Translations under genes and position numbers: made by a program
Notes under the pieces: generated by a model
Database searches by the model: none
What the model was told of the DNA's origin: nothing
The model's input: the letters and a program-made list of their open reading frames with translations, nothing else
Source of the DNA: Acetobacter cerevisiae
Lineage (GTDB): Bacteria > Pseudomonadota > Alphaproteobacteria > Acetobacterales > Acetobacteraceae
DNA: 64,000 bases
NCBI RefSeq assembly: GCF_001580535.1
Contig: NZ_LHZA01000153.1
Location: 1-64,000, forward strand
Direction of reading: 5' to 3'
In this document: positions 1 through 9,100 of the stretch, in pieces
Layout: every line of letters begins with the position of its first letter
Position numbering within the stretch: the stretch's first letter is position 1

Positions 1-1
1 C

Positions 2-517
2 CAATGTCACCCCCGGACGCGGCAGGGGGCGCTTTTGCTGCACCCGGTCATGACGGTTCCGCCGCCGCCGTATATTCCTCCGCCGAAGATACAGCTGCCG
101 CCGCCGCCTAAGCCGCCGATCAAGCATGTGGCCCGGACGCCGCCCAAACAGGCGACGCCCCCGCAGACGACAACGGCTCCGGCACCGCCCGTGTCAAGCG
201 AACCGGCATCCACTGCGGCACCGTCCAACTCGCCGGATACTTCGGCTGGTACATCGCCGCTGAACAACGCCCGGCCCGTCTATCCGCCTGATATGGAGGA
301 AGACAACATTGAAGGCCGTGTGACTGTTGCATGTGATGTGGAGACAACGGGGATGACGAGCAATTGTTCTGTTCAGTCCGTGCAGGGGGGACAATCCTTC
401 GCGCAGGCTGCTCTGGATTACGTTCACAAGGCCCGGTATCGCCCGGCTATGAAGAACGGTGCGCCCGTCAAGGAGCTTCACAAGGTGTATGTGATCAGGT
501 TCAGACTGGATGACTGA
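2..517 (+). CDS. tonB: TonB energy transducer, C-terminal part (5' end outside window)
   Basis: The reading frame is open from the window edge, so the N-terminal membrane anchor is missing. What remains starts with a Pro-rich stretch (runs of PPPP, PPPPK, PPK), the usual periplasm-spanning linker of TonB. A roughly 80-residue TonB C-terminal domain follows, beginning near ARPVYPPDMEE and ending VYVIRFRLDD. This domain contacts the TonB box of outer-membrane receptors and transmits energy from the ExbB-ExbD motor. exbB and two exbD genes follow on the same strand, which supports the assignment. The first in-frame ATG is at 35, but it falls just before the Pro-rich linker and would leave no anchor, so I treat the gene as partial. 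Confidence 0.88.
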   Translation, partial: QCHPRTRQGALLLHPVMTVPPPPYIPPPKIQLPPPPKPPIKHVARTPPKQATPPQTTTAPAPPVSSEPASTAAPSNSPDTSAGTSPLNNARPVYPPDMEEDNIEGRVTVACDVETTGMTSNCSVQSVQGGQSFAQAALDYVHKARYRPAMKNGAPVKELHKVYVIRFRLDD

Positions 518-551
518 TCCCGGCGTTTAGCCGAACTCTGCAGAAAACTGT

Positions 552-578
552 CTGGTGCGGGGAGGCCCCCGTCACCAG
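552..578 (+). other. Intercistronic hairpin between tonB and exbB
   Basis: CTGGTG-CGGGG pairs with CCCCG-T-CACCAG around a short loop, giving about 11 pairs. No T-run follows, so it does not look like an intrinsic terminator. It could be an RNA-processing or mRNA-stability element that sets the level of exbB relative to tonB. That role is inference. Confidence 0.45.
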
Positions 579-606
579 GCCGACAAAGATAAGGATTTTT
601 AGGTAC

Positions 607-1635
607 ATGATCAGACTGTCTCGTCTTCCAGTGTCGGGTCTCGCGGTTCCGGCCCTCGCGGTCATGCTGGGCACGGCGACACCGGTTCTGGCTCTGGCTC
701 AGGATGCCTCTGCTCCTGCTGCATCAGCGCCTGCTGCTACGGATTCCACCACAGCACCTGCCGCTCCTGCCCCCGACGCCGCCGCTCCGGCTCCGACTGA
801 CACGGCTGCTCCTGCCGCCCCGACGCCTGACGCGTCCGCCCCGGCTGCCCCGGCAGCTGATGCGCCTGCTCCGGCTGCCGCTGCTCCGGCCACAAAGGAA
901 GAAGCCAACCCGTACGGTCTTGGCGCTCTGTGGTCCAACGGTGACATCATCGCACGTGGCGTGCTGATGATCATGCTGATCATGTCCCTGGGCACCTGGT
1001 TCATCATGATCACCAAGTTCATCGAACAGGCTCGTCTGTTCGCTGCTGCTAAAGAAGCCACCAAACAGTTCTGGACGAAGAGCACCATTCAGGAAGGTGC
1101 TGCTGCCCTGAAGTCGACCTCTCCGTTCCGCTACATTGCTGACACCGGCATTGTTGCTGCTGAACACCATGAAGGCACGATGCAGGAATCCATCGACCTG
1201 AACAGCTGGACCTCTCTGTCCATTCAGCGTTCGGTGAACAACATCCAGAACAGCCTTCAGTCTGGTCTGGCCTTCCTGGGCACCGTGGGTTCCACGTCTC
1301 CGTTCATTGGTCTGTTCGGCACCGTCTGGGGTATTTACCACGCTCTGACCGCCATCGGCATTGCTGGTCAGGCTTCCATCGACAAGGTTGCTGGTCCGGT
1401 TGGTGAATCCCTGATCATGACGGCTATTGGTCTTGCGACCGCTGTTCCGGCCGTGCTGGGTTACAACCTGCTGGTGCGTCGTAACAAAGGGGCTATGGAC
1501 CGCGTGCGTGACTTTGCGGCTGATCTGCAGTCCATCCTGATTGGTGGCGTGCGTCATGGCGCCGGTGCAGAAAGCATCGTTGTGCGTCCTGACAACTCCC
1601 CCACCACCTCAACTGTCTCTAACCGGGTAGGTTAA
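607..1635 (+). CDS. exbB: ExbB proton channel subunit with a long Ala/Pro-rich N-terminal extension
   Basis: This is a MotA/TolQ/ExbB family inner-membrane protein of 342 residues. With ExbD it uses the proton gradient to energise TonB. An N-terminal signal or anchor segment (about residues 1-32) is followed by a low-complexity Ala/Pro/Asp region (about 33-95). The conserved core comes next: a first membrane helix near 115-135, a cytoplasmic loop, and two further helices near 225-250 and 270-292 carrying the motifs GSTSPFIGLFGTVWGIYHAL and SLIMTAIGLATAVPAVLGY. ExbB proteins are often about 240 residues long, and the excess here is the Ala/Pro region. Such periplasmic extensions are known in some alphaproteobacterial ExbB proteins. 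exbD begins 2 nt after the stop codon. Confidence 0.93.
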   Translation: MIRLSRLPVSGLAVPALAVMLGTATPVLALAQDASAPAASAPAATDSTTAPAAPAPDAAAPAPTDTAAPAAPTPDASAPAAPAADAPAPAAAAPATKEEANPYGLGALWSNGDIIARGVLMIMLIMSLGTWFIMITKFIEQARLFAAAKEATKQFWTKSTIQEGAAALKSTSPFRYIADTGIVAAEHHEGTMQESIDLNSWTSLSIQRSVNNIQNSLQSGLAFLGTVGSTSPFIGLFGTVWGIYHALTAIGIAGQASIDKVAGPVGESLIMTAIGLATAVPAVLGYNLLVRRNKGAMDRVRDFAADLQSILIGGVRHGAGAESIVVRPDNSPTTSTVSNRVG

Positions 1636-1637
1636 TC

Positions 1638-2063
1638 ATGGGTATGTCTGTCGGAGACAGCGGGGGCGAAGACGACGTCGTATCGGCGATCAACACAACT
1701 CCCCTCGTTGATGTCATGCTGGTGTTGCTGATCATCTTTCTGATCACAATTCCGGTTGCAACCCACACGGTCAAGGTAACTTTGCCGAAGGATATGAACC
1801 AGCCGACACAGACAAAGATGTCTAACGTCGTGCTTGCAGTGGCGGAAAACGGACAGGCATACTGGGACGAAACGCCGCTCAAGGGCCGGGCCGATCTTCT
1901 GGATCGGCTTGAAAAGGCGGCGGTCCAGAAACCGCAGCCGCAGATTCAGATCCGTGGGGATATCAAGACCCGCTATGAATCTGTCGGCAAGCTGGTCGAG
2001 GCCTGCCAGGAAGCTGGTATCTATCATATCGACTTCATTACCGAGCGGCCAAAAACCAACTGA
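1638..2063 (+). CDS. exbD: ExbD biopolymer transport protein (first copy)
   Basis: This is an ExbD/TolR family protein of 141 residues. It has a short cytoplasmic N-terminus, one membrane helix and a periplasmic domain. The proton-relay Asp sits in the motif INTTPLVDVMLVLL at about residue 25, with the helix running to about 45. Its start lies 2 nt after the exbB stop, which implies coupled translation. It forms the ExbB-ExbD motor for TonB. A second exbD follows after a 120-nt spacer that contains a strong hairpin. Confidence 0.93.
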   Translation: MGMSVGDSGGEDDVVSAINTTPLVDVMLVLLIIFLITIPVATHTVKVTLPKDMNQPTQTKMSNVVLAVAENGQAYWDETPLKGRADLLDRLEKAAVQKPQPQIQIRGDIKTRYESVGKLVEACQEAGIYHIDFITERPKTN

Positions 2064-2078
2064 CCGAGCAGGGAGGTT

Positions 2079-2108
2079 CCGCCTTCTCTCCTTCGGGAGG
2101 GCAGGCGG
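2079..2108 (+). other. Strong UUCG-capped hairpin between the two exbD genes
   Basis: CCGCCT and the following bases pair with AGGCGG to form a stem of about 13 pairs with a single mismatch, closed by a C(TTCG)G tetraloop at 2091-2096. There is no U-run after it. UUCG-capped stems are unusually stable and often protect mRNA from 3'-5' decay or mark processing sites. Here it would separate the exbB-exbD1 part of the message from exbD2 and the TPR gene. Confidence 0.55.
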
Positions 2109-2183
2109 GCTTCAGTCCACTATCCCGCGTCCGGCCTGGTTTGGACCGTGCCGTGGAACCAGAGTTTGAGAGAGTGACACCCC

Positions 2184-2624
2184 ATGGGCATGAATGTCGG
2201 ATCGGAAAGCACGACGGAAGACGAAGGCATTGTCGATATCAACACCACGCCGTTGATCGACGTGATGCTGGTTCTGCTGATCATGCTTATCATCACAATT
2301 CCGTTGCAGACCCAGGCCGTTTCCATTGACCTTCCGCAGGGTAACCCCCCGCCTTCCACGGTTGAATCCCCCGTGGTGACGCTGGCTGTCGATTTTGACA
2401 ACAGCATTACCTGGAACGGTCAGCCGGTTACCAGTGAGGATGATCTGCAGGCCCGCCTGCGTGAAGCCGCCACCGGGCCGGAAGACCAGCAGCCGGAAGT
2501 GCACCTGCAGCCAAACCGGCTGGCCGATTACAAAACGGTGGTGCATGTTATGGCAGACGCCCAGCGACTTGGCGTGACCAAGCTTGGTATCGTCGGGCAG
2601 GAACAATTCGCAGAAGGTCAGTGA
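2184..2624 (+). CDS. exbD: ExbD biopolymer transport protein (second copy)
   Basis: This is a second ExbD/TolR family protein of 146 residues. Its conserved motif is INTTPLIDVMLVLL with the essential Asp at about residue 26. A single transmembrane helix and a divergent periplasmic domain follow. The two copies match closely around the membrane helix but differ in the periplasmic part, so this is an old duplication and not a recent one. In Xanthomonas a second ExbD next to tonB-exbB-exbD is needed only for uptake of some substrates. A comparable specialised role is possible here but is not shown by the sequence. The stop is 4 nt before the next gene. Confidence 0.92.
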   Translation: MGMNVGSESTTEDEGIVDINTTPLIDVMLVLLIMLIITIPLQTQAVSIDLPQGNPPPSTVESPVVTLAVDFDNSITWNGQPVTSEDDLQARLREAATGPEDQQPEVHLQPNRLADYKTVVHVMADAQRLGVTKLGIVGQEQFAEGQ

Positions 2625-2628
2625 TCTG

Positions 2629-3849
2629 ATGTCATCTCGTCTTTTACGCGTCGCGCTGTTCGCAAGCGCTGCATTCGCTCTCTCTTACCCCGCAGCTCAG
2701 GCTGAGGATGTGCTGGGGGCGGATGTTGGCAAGGCGCTGCAGCAGGCACAATCCGCTCTGTCCGCTCACGACTACACCAAGGCCATGGCCGCGGTGAATG
2801 CCGCTGACGCGGTAAAGGGCAAGAGTGACTACGAGTCCTACACCATTACCCAGATGCGCGCCGCTGTGGCGACACAGGGCGGCAATCTGGATGTGGCAAC
2901 CCAGGCTTATGACAAGCTGATTGCCTCTCCGCGCACGCCCAAGGACACCAAGCACCAGATGCTGATGTCTGAAGCAACAATGGCCTACACCGCAAAGGAC
3001 TATCCGCGCGCGGTTAAAGCCATTGAGCGCTACCAGAAGGAAGTTGGCTCCAACGCCACAATGGATACGCTTCTGGCGCAGTCCTACTACCTTCAGAAAG
3101 ATTATCCGAATTCCGTTCGGGTGCTGAAGCAGCAGATCGATCAGGAAATCAAGGCGAAGAAAACGCCGGCAGAATCTCAGCTGCAAATGCTGGGCGCCAG
3201 TGCGACCGCCATGAAGGATTCCGCGACCACCACGCATGCGTATGTGCTGCTGGCCACCTATTATCCTAAGCAGGAATACTGGGCGCTGCTGCTGCACGAA
3301 CTCATCGTGAACCCCAAGATTCCGACGTCACTCCAGCTGGACGTTTATCGTATTCGTCTGGCTGCCGGGAACGTTTCTCAGGCGCGTGACTTTATGGAAA
3401 TGACGGAAATCGCCATGCAGTCCGGCATGCCGCAGCTGGCGCTGGACCTGATGAATCAGGGCTATCAGGCCAATGTGCTGGGGCAGGGCGCAGAAGCGCC
3501 ACGTCAGGCACGCCTGAAAGCCATGGTTGAGAAATCCGTCGCCGACAAAAAAGCCTCCATCGCGGCTGATGAAGCGGCAGCGCTCAAGCAGAAGACCGGC
3601 GATGACCTGCTGACGGTTGGCTATAACTACGTCACCTTCGGGCAGGCTGATAAAGGCCTCGGCCTGATGCAGCAGGCGATGAGCAAAGGTGTGACGGACA
3701 TGAATGTGGCCCGTCTCCACTATGGTCTGGCCCAGCTTGCTGCCGGTAAAAAGGCAGATGCCATTGCCACGCTCAAAACCGTCGATGGCGGAGCTGGCGC
3801 GCAGGACATTGCTCAGCTCTGGGTGCTGAAACTCTCTGCTGCCAAATAA
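2629..3849 (+). CDS. Periplasmic tetratricopeptide-repeat protein of the TonB operon
   Basis: The predicted protein has 406 residues. A Sec signal peptide (hydrophobic core LLRVALFASAAFALS, likely cleavage after AAQA) is followed by helical TPR-like repeats. Examples are the stretches around HDYTKAMAAVNAADA, KDYPRAVKAIERYQKE and QKDYPNSVRVLKQQ. I chose the ATG at 2629 because it opens the signal peptide, lies 4 nt after the exbD stop and has an upstream AAGG. An in-frame ATG at 2584 would overlap exbD. A TPR protein co-transcribed with tonB-exbB-exbD may scaffold the periplasmic side of the complex. That function is inferred only from position. A strong terminator follows. Confidence 0.85.
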   Translation: MSSRLLRVALFASAAFALSYPAAQAEDVLGADVGKALQQAQSALSAHDYTKAMAAVNAADAVKGKSDYESYTITQMRAAVATQGGNLDVATQAYDKLIASPRTPKDTKHQMLMSEATMAYTAKDYPRAVKAIERYQKEVGSNATMDTLLAQSYYLQKDYPNSVRVLKQQIDQEIKAKKTPAESQLQMLGASATAMKDSATTTHAYVLLATYYPKQEYWALLLHELIVNPKIPTSLQLDVYRIRLAAGNVSQARDFMEMTEIAMQSGMPQLALDLMNQGYQANVLGQGAEAPRQARLKAMVEKSVADKKASIAADEAAALKQKTGDDLLTVGYNYVTFGQADKGLGLMQQAMSKGVTDMNVARLHYGLAQLAAGKKADAIATLKTVDGGAGAQDIAQLWVLKLSAAK

Positions 3850-3874
3850 AAGCAGTTAACCCTCTCCGGGTGTG

Positions 3875-3905
3875 AAAAAGGCCGTCTCTTCAGACGGCCT
3901 TTTTT
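3875..3905 (+). terminator. Intrinsic terminator of the ton operon
   Basis: There is a perfect 13-bp stem, AAAAAGGCCGTCT (3875-3887) with AGACGGCCTTTTT (3892-3904), around a CTTC loop. The T-rich 3' arm runs on to 3905. It lies 26 nt after the TPR gene stop. Confidence 0.93.
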
Positions 3906-4003
3906 ATTGCCCGTAGCGTTTCATGGAGTTGAGGCAGGCTTGGCGGAGCTTTGCTGGCAGATTTCTCTTGTGAGAGCCGGCCTGTAGGTGGCAACAGCGG
4001 GGC

Positions 4004-4555
4004 ATGTGTTCTTCTGTTTCTCTCCTTGGTGAAAAGCCTTCCCGTGTTTCAGTGCGTCTGGCACGGTATGAAGACGTCGTATTGCTGCCTGAGATTGAGC
4101 GTTCTGCGGCACAGAGCTTCCGCACGATCCCCGCTCTGGCATGGATTGCTGAGGGGGCGTGCCTTCCGATCGACACGCATCTGGCGAGTCTGGAGGCCAG
4201 GACGTGCTGGGTAGCCGTGACAGAGCAGGAACGCCCTGTCGGGTTTCTGACAGCCGAACGCGAGAAAGACCGGCTTCATATTCTGGAAGTATCGGTAGAG
4301 GCGCAGGCTCAGGGGCGCGGGGTAGGGAAAGCCCTGTTAGCGGCGGCATTTCAGGCGGCAGAGCAGACGGGGCTGAAGCGTATCACGCTCACCACCTGCC
4401 GGGATGTGCCCTGGAACGCGCCCTTTTACCATAAAATCGGTTTTGACTATCTGGAGGAGGCCGCTCTGGACAGTGACCTGCGGGCTATTCTTGAGGAAGA
4501 AGAAGCCTGCGGTTTCCCGCCCGGCACGCGCTGCGCCATGCAACGCTGCCTTTAA
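4004..4555 (+). CDS. GNAT family N-acetyltransferase
   Basis: The protein has 183 residues with the GNAT fold. The first strand starts near VRLARYEDVVLL. The acetyl-CoA pyrophosphate-binding motif A is LEVSVEAQAQGRGVGKALL, with the Q/RxxGxG signature as QGRGVG at about residues 107-112. A late segment, NAPFYHKIGFDYLEE, matches the usual FYxxxGF element. The substrate cannot be predicted. The start is uncertain because there is no good Shine-Dalgarno before 4004, and the domain itself begins at about residue 15. The gene is monocistronic, lies between a terminator and the convergent efflux operon, and ends only 9 nt from that operon's last stop codon. Confidence 0.85.
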   Translation: MCSSVSLLGEKPSRVSVRLARYEDVVLLPEIERSAAQSFRTIPALAWIAEGACLPIDTHLASLEARTCWVAVTEQERPVGFLTAEREKDRLHILEVSVEAQAQGRGVGKALLAAAFQAAEQTGLKRITLTTCRDVPWNAPFYHKIGFDYLEEAALDSDLRAILEEEEACGFPPGTRCAMQRCL

Positions 4556-4564
4556 GGGGTTTTG

Positions 4565-6100
4565 TCAGCCTGCGTCAGTTTGGCGCACAACACTGGTTGG
4601 CTGCTGGGCAGAGGCCTCCGTATGCTGCTTCCAGCCGCCCCCCAGAGCGCGATAGATCGTAATCAGGTTCTGGTATTTGGAGACGGCCACCATAATCTGC
4701 ATCTGCTGGGCCTGCAGGTAAGAGCGCTGTGATTCCAGTGTGGTCAGATAGGAATCAGACCCGGCGTTAAAGCGCATTTTTGCCAGACGGAACGCATCGG
4801 CGGTGGAGACCACAAGGTCGTCTGCCTGTTTGTTCTCATCCAGATAGGCTTCACGTGCGGCCAGTGCATCGGCTACTTCACGGAAGGCGGTCTGCACCGT
4901 CTTTTCATACGTGGCAATCTGGACGTCACGCGCGGCTTTAGAGGCTTTCAGGTTCCCGCTGTTCATGCCCCACGTCCAGAGCGGGATTTGCAGGGACGGA
5001 TTGAGCCCCCACGTCGTGGCCGCTGCCGTAAACAGTTTATGGAACTGAAGGCTGGAAACGCCGTCGGATGCTGTCAGTGTCAGGCGCGGGAAGAAGGCCG
5101 CACGGGCCGCCCCGATATCGGCCTGAGCCGCCAGCAGGTTATGCTCGGCGGAAACAATGTCCGGCCGCCGTTCCAGCAGGTCTGAGGGCAAGCCTGCTGG
5201 CAGGTCTGCGAGAAGCGTCTGTTCCCCCAGAGAGCGGGCCGGGGGCAGGTCTGTCGGGATGGGCGCGCCGATTAGCAAGGTAATCAGGTTTTCATCCTGC
5301 TCGACCTTCCGGCGGGAGTCGGCGCGGAGTGCCGCACTTTGCTGCACCTGCGTTTCCGCCTGACGGACGGTGAGCAGGTTTTCTTCCCCATGCTCATATT
5401 TTGTACGGGTGAGGTTGAGGGTGTCCTGCTGGTTGGCCAGCGTTGTGTCTGCCAGAGCCAGCGTGTCCCGATCCCCTAACCACGTGACGTAAGCAGTGGC
5501 GACCTGTGAGATGATGCTGATGGCCATGCTGCGCAGGGAGGCTTCCTGCGCCAGTGCTTTTTCTGCAGAGGCCTGGGTCAGGCTGCGAATGCGGCCAAAC
5601 AGGTCAATTTCGTATGAAGAAAAGCCGATTCCGCCCTGATAGTATTTAAAGACGCGACCCCCACCAAAGGCTTCGTTGCTCTGGTTCTGCTCCAGCCCCG
5701 GAGCAAAGCTGAGGCCCGATGCGCTGGCCGGAGCCTGATAAATAGGACCGCCTGTTGCAGAAATGGTGGGAAAGAGGCCTGCATGCTGCACATCATACTG
5801 CCCCTGTGCCTGCGCAATATTGGCTGCGGAGATGCGCAGATCCCGGTTTTCACGCAGGGCAATGGTGATCAGGGCTTTCAGCCGCGGGTCGGTAAAGAAA
5901 TCCTGCCAGCCGATGTCTGAAGCCGCCCGTGCAAGGCGTGGATTCCCGGTGGCCTGATACGCAGGGTACGTGGTGGCCAGCGGCGGTGTGGGCCGCGTGT
6001 ATTTGGGAATCATGGTGCAGCCGGACAGCAGGCCGACTGCGAGAGTCAGGCTCAGAGCACGGAAGCGGCGCGAGGAGTGTGAGGGGACGTGTGACGACAT
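4565..6100 (-). CDS. RND efflux outer-membrane channel lipoprotein (NodT/OprM type)
   Basis: The predicted protein has 511 residues. It starts with a lipoprotein signal peptide whose lipobox is LLSGC, with the acylated Cys at about residue 27. Two outer-membrane efflux repeats follow, each made of long alpha-hairpins. The family trait PLxSYEIDLFGR appears as FSSYEIDLFGRIRSLTQASA, and LLERRPDIVSAEHNLLAAQ is the typical second-repeat signature. The ATG at 6100 was chosen because it opens the lipoprotein signal; longer in-frame starts overlap the pump gene. It is the last gene of the adaptor-pump-channel operon, 4 nt after the pump stop. It supplies the trans-periplasmic exit duct. Confidence 0.92.
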   Translation of the reverse strand: MSSHVPSHSSRRFRALSLTLAVGLLSGCTMIPKYTRPTPPLATTYPAYQATGNPRLARAASDIGWQDFFTDPRLKALITIALRENRDLRISAANIAQAQGQYDVQHAGLFPTISATGGPIYQAPASASGLSFAPGLEQNQSNEAFGGGRVFKYYQGGIGFSSYEIDLFGRIRSLTQASAEKALAQEASLRSMAISIISQVATAYVTWLGDRDTLALADTTLANQQDTLNLTRTKYEHGEENLLTVRQAETQVQQSAALRADSRRKVEQDENLITLLIGAPIPTDLPPARSLGEQTLLADLPAGLPSDLLERRPDIVSAEHNLLAAQADIGAARAAFFPRLTLTASDGVSSLQFHKLFTAAATTWGLNPSLQIPLWTWGMNSGNLKASKAARDVQIATYEKTVQTAFREVADALAAREAYLDENKQADDLVVSTADAFRLAKMRFNAGSDSYLTTLESQRSYLQAQQMQIMVAVSKYQNLITIYRALGGGWKQHTEASAQQPTSVVRQTDAG

Positions 6101-6104
6101 GCGC

Positions 6105-9100
6105 TTACTCGTTTCCGGGAACTGACGGGGCAGAAGACGGGGTTTCCTGACGTTCGCTGAGGCGACGGACCTTGAACAGACGCAGCACCACCACAAAGAA
6201 AACCGGCACAAAATAGACTGCCAGCAGGGTGGCCGTGGCCATACCCCCCACCACTGCGGTGCCAATGGCTACGCGGGAGGCGCTGCCCGCGCCCGTTGCG
6301 ATGGCCAGCGGGAACACGCCGACGACCAGCGCAATGGAGGTCATCAGAATGGGGCGGAGACGTTCGCGGGCGGCCGTCAGCACCGCGTCACTCAGGGACT
6401 CGCCGCGTTCAAAGGCCATTTTGGCAAATTCCACAATCAGAATGGCGTTTTTCACGGCCAGACCAACCGTGGTCAGCAGCCCCACCTGAAAGTAGACGTC
6501 GTTATCAAGGTTGCGCCACAGCGTTGCGGCAATGGCCCCGAGAACGCCCAGCGGAATGACCAGCATCACCGCCAGCGGGATGGCCCAGCTTTCATACAGA
6601 GCCGCCAGACAGAGCAGGATGACAACCAGCGCCAGCGCATAGAGCGGACCGGTGGAGGAGCCGGACGCAACCTGTTCAAAGGACAGACCGGTCCACTCGT
6701 AGCCGACACCCGCCGGCAGCTTATTCAGAACGCCTTTAATGGCGTTGATGGAATCGCCCGAGCTGTAACCCGGCGCAGGCTGGCCCAGAATTTCAAAGGC
6801 ATTCAGGCCGTTATAGTTTTCCACTTTCTGCGGGCCGACTTCCCAGTGTCCTGTTGCAAAGGCATTCAGCGGAGTGAGGGTCTGCAGGGCGTTGCGGATA
6901 TACCATTTATCCAGATCGCTCGGCAGCATGCGGGCTTCCGGCACGCCCTGGATATAGACCTGCTTCACACGGTCATTCCGGGTGAACTGGTTCACGTAGA
7001 TGGACCCCAGCGCCCCCTGAATGGTGGTGTTGATGTCATCAATGGTGATGCCAAGCGCGTTGGCTTTTTCCCGGTCGATATCCAGATGGTACTGGGAAGC
7101 GTCTTCCATACCGTTCGGGCGCACGGCCATCAGGCGTGGATCTTTGGAGGCCAGACCCAGCACCATGTTCCGGGCTTCCAGCAGCTTCTGGTGGCCCAGA
7201 TGGCCGCGGTCTTCCAGTTCAAGGTCAAAACCGGTGGCGTTGCCCAGTTCCAGCACAGCTGGCGGGTTGATGGCGAAGATTTGCGCTTTGGGGCTGAACC
7301 AGAAATGCTGCATGATCCGCCCGGCAATGGCCGAGGATGTCTGGGAGGCCAGAGGGCGGTCTTCCCAGTCTTTCAGACGGATGAAGAACGCGCCGGAGTT
7401 CTGACCCTGCCCGGCAAAGTTGAACCCGTTGATGGAATAGACGGATTCAACCAGAGAGCCTTCGGACTTGAGAATATAGTCGGCAACTTCGTGGTTGACG
7501 GCCTGTGTTTCTGCCATGGGCGTGTTGGGCGGCATGGTGATCTGCCCGAAGATCAGCCCCTGATCTTCATCTGGCAGGAACCCGCCGGGTAGACGCATGA
7601 ACAGGAACACGGCCAGCGCTGTGATGACAACAAACCCGAGCATGGAGAGCACAGTCCGGCCGATAAGGAACTGCACGCCCCGTAGATAGCCATTGGTCAG
7701 GCGGTTGAACTGGCGGTTGAACCAGCCAGCGGGGCCGGTTGTTTTCTCATGCCCGCCCGCTTTGAGCATGGTGGCGCACAGGGCCGGAGTCAGCACCATT
7801 GCCACCAGAACGGACAGCCACATGGCCGCAACAATGGTGACGGAGAACTGGCGGTAAATCACGCCCGTGGAGCCGGAGAAGGCTGCCATGGGCAGGAAGA
7901 CGGCGGTCAGCACCAGCACGATGCCGACCAGTGCGCCGGAAATTTCATCCATGGAGACGCGAGCAGCATCTACCGGAGAAAGCTTCTTCTCCGTCATCAC
8001 ACGTTCGACGTTTTCCACCACCACAATGGCATCATCCACCAGCAGGCCCACGGCCAGAATCATGGCCAGCATGGTCAGCGTGTTGATGGAGTAGCCCAGA
8101 ATATTCAGCACCCCGAAGGTGCCGAGCAGCACGACCGGCACGGCGATGGTCGGGATAAGGGTGGCCCGGAAATTTTGCAGGAAGATCAACATCACGACAA
8201 AGACGAGCGCGATGGCTTCCAGCAGGGTTTTGACAACTTCCTCAATGGAGAGAACGATGAACGGCTCTGTATCCAGCGGGTAGACGGTTTTCAGGCCCGG
8301 CGGGAAGAACTTTTCAAGCTGGGTGATTTCGGCGCGGATGGCCGCTTCCGTCTGCATCTGGTTGGCACCCGGAGCGAGCTTCAGCGCCATGCCGGAGGCA
8401 GGCAGATTGTTGTAGAACGAGTTGGTATTATAGGTCTGCGGGCCCAGCTCCACCTTGGCGATATCGCTGATGCGGACCTGAGATCCATCTGGCTGCACCT
8501 TGAGCAGAATCTTCTGGAATTCTTCTGGTGAGGTCAGACGCGTCGGGCCGATGATGGTGGCATCAAGACGGATAGCCTTTTTGGCGGGCAGGCCGCCCAG
8601 TTCACCCGAGGACACCTGAATGTTCTGGGTCTGGATGGCGGTTTCAACGTCCTTGATGGTCAGGCCGTAGCTGTACAGCTTGCCCGGGTCCATCCAGATT
8701 CGCATGGCGTATTCGGACCCGAACAGGGTGTGGTCCCCCACGCCGGACACGCGGCTGAGCGGGTCGGAAATGCTGGAGGCGACGTAGTCGGCAATATCAC
8801 TGCCGGTCATGCTGCCATCGGTGGAGATGAAGGCCAGAACCATCATGAAGTTCTTCACGGCCTTGGTGATGCTCAGGCCCTGCGCCGTCACTTCCGGCGG
8901 CAGCTTGGGCTGGGCCAGCTGCAACTTGTTCTGCACCTGCACCTGCGCAATATCCGGGTTGGTCCCCTGCGCGAAGGTGAGGTCGATCTCCATCATGCCC
9001 GAGGCGTAGGACTGGGCGGAGATATATTCCAGATGGTCCAGCCCGAACATCTGCTGGAGAATGGGGCGCACGACCGTATCGTTCACCGTATCTGCCGAGG

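Noticed and set aside
703-892. Possible CRISPR-like or satellite repeat in the exbB 5' part
   Set aside because: The repeats are short codon-level Ala/Pro patterns inside the coding frame, with no spacers of constant length.
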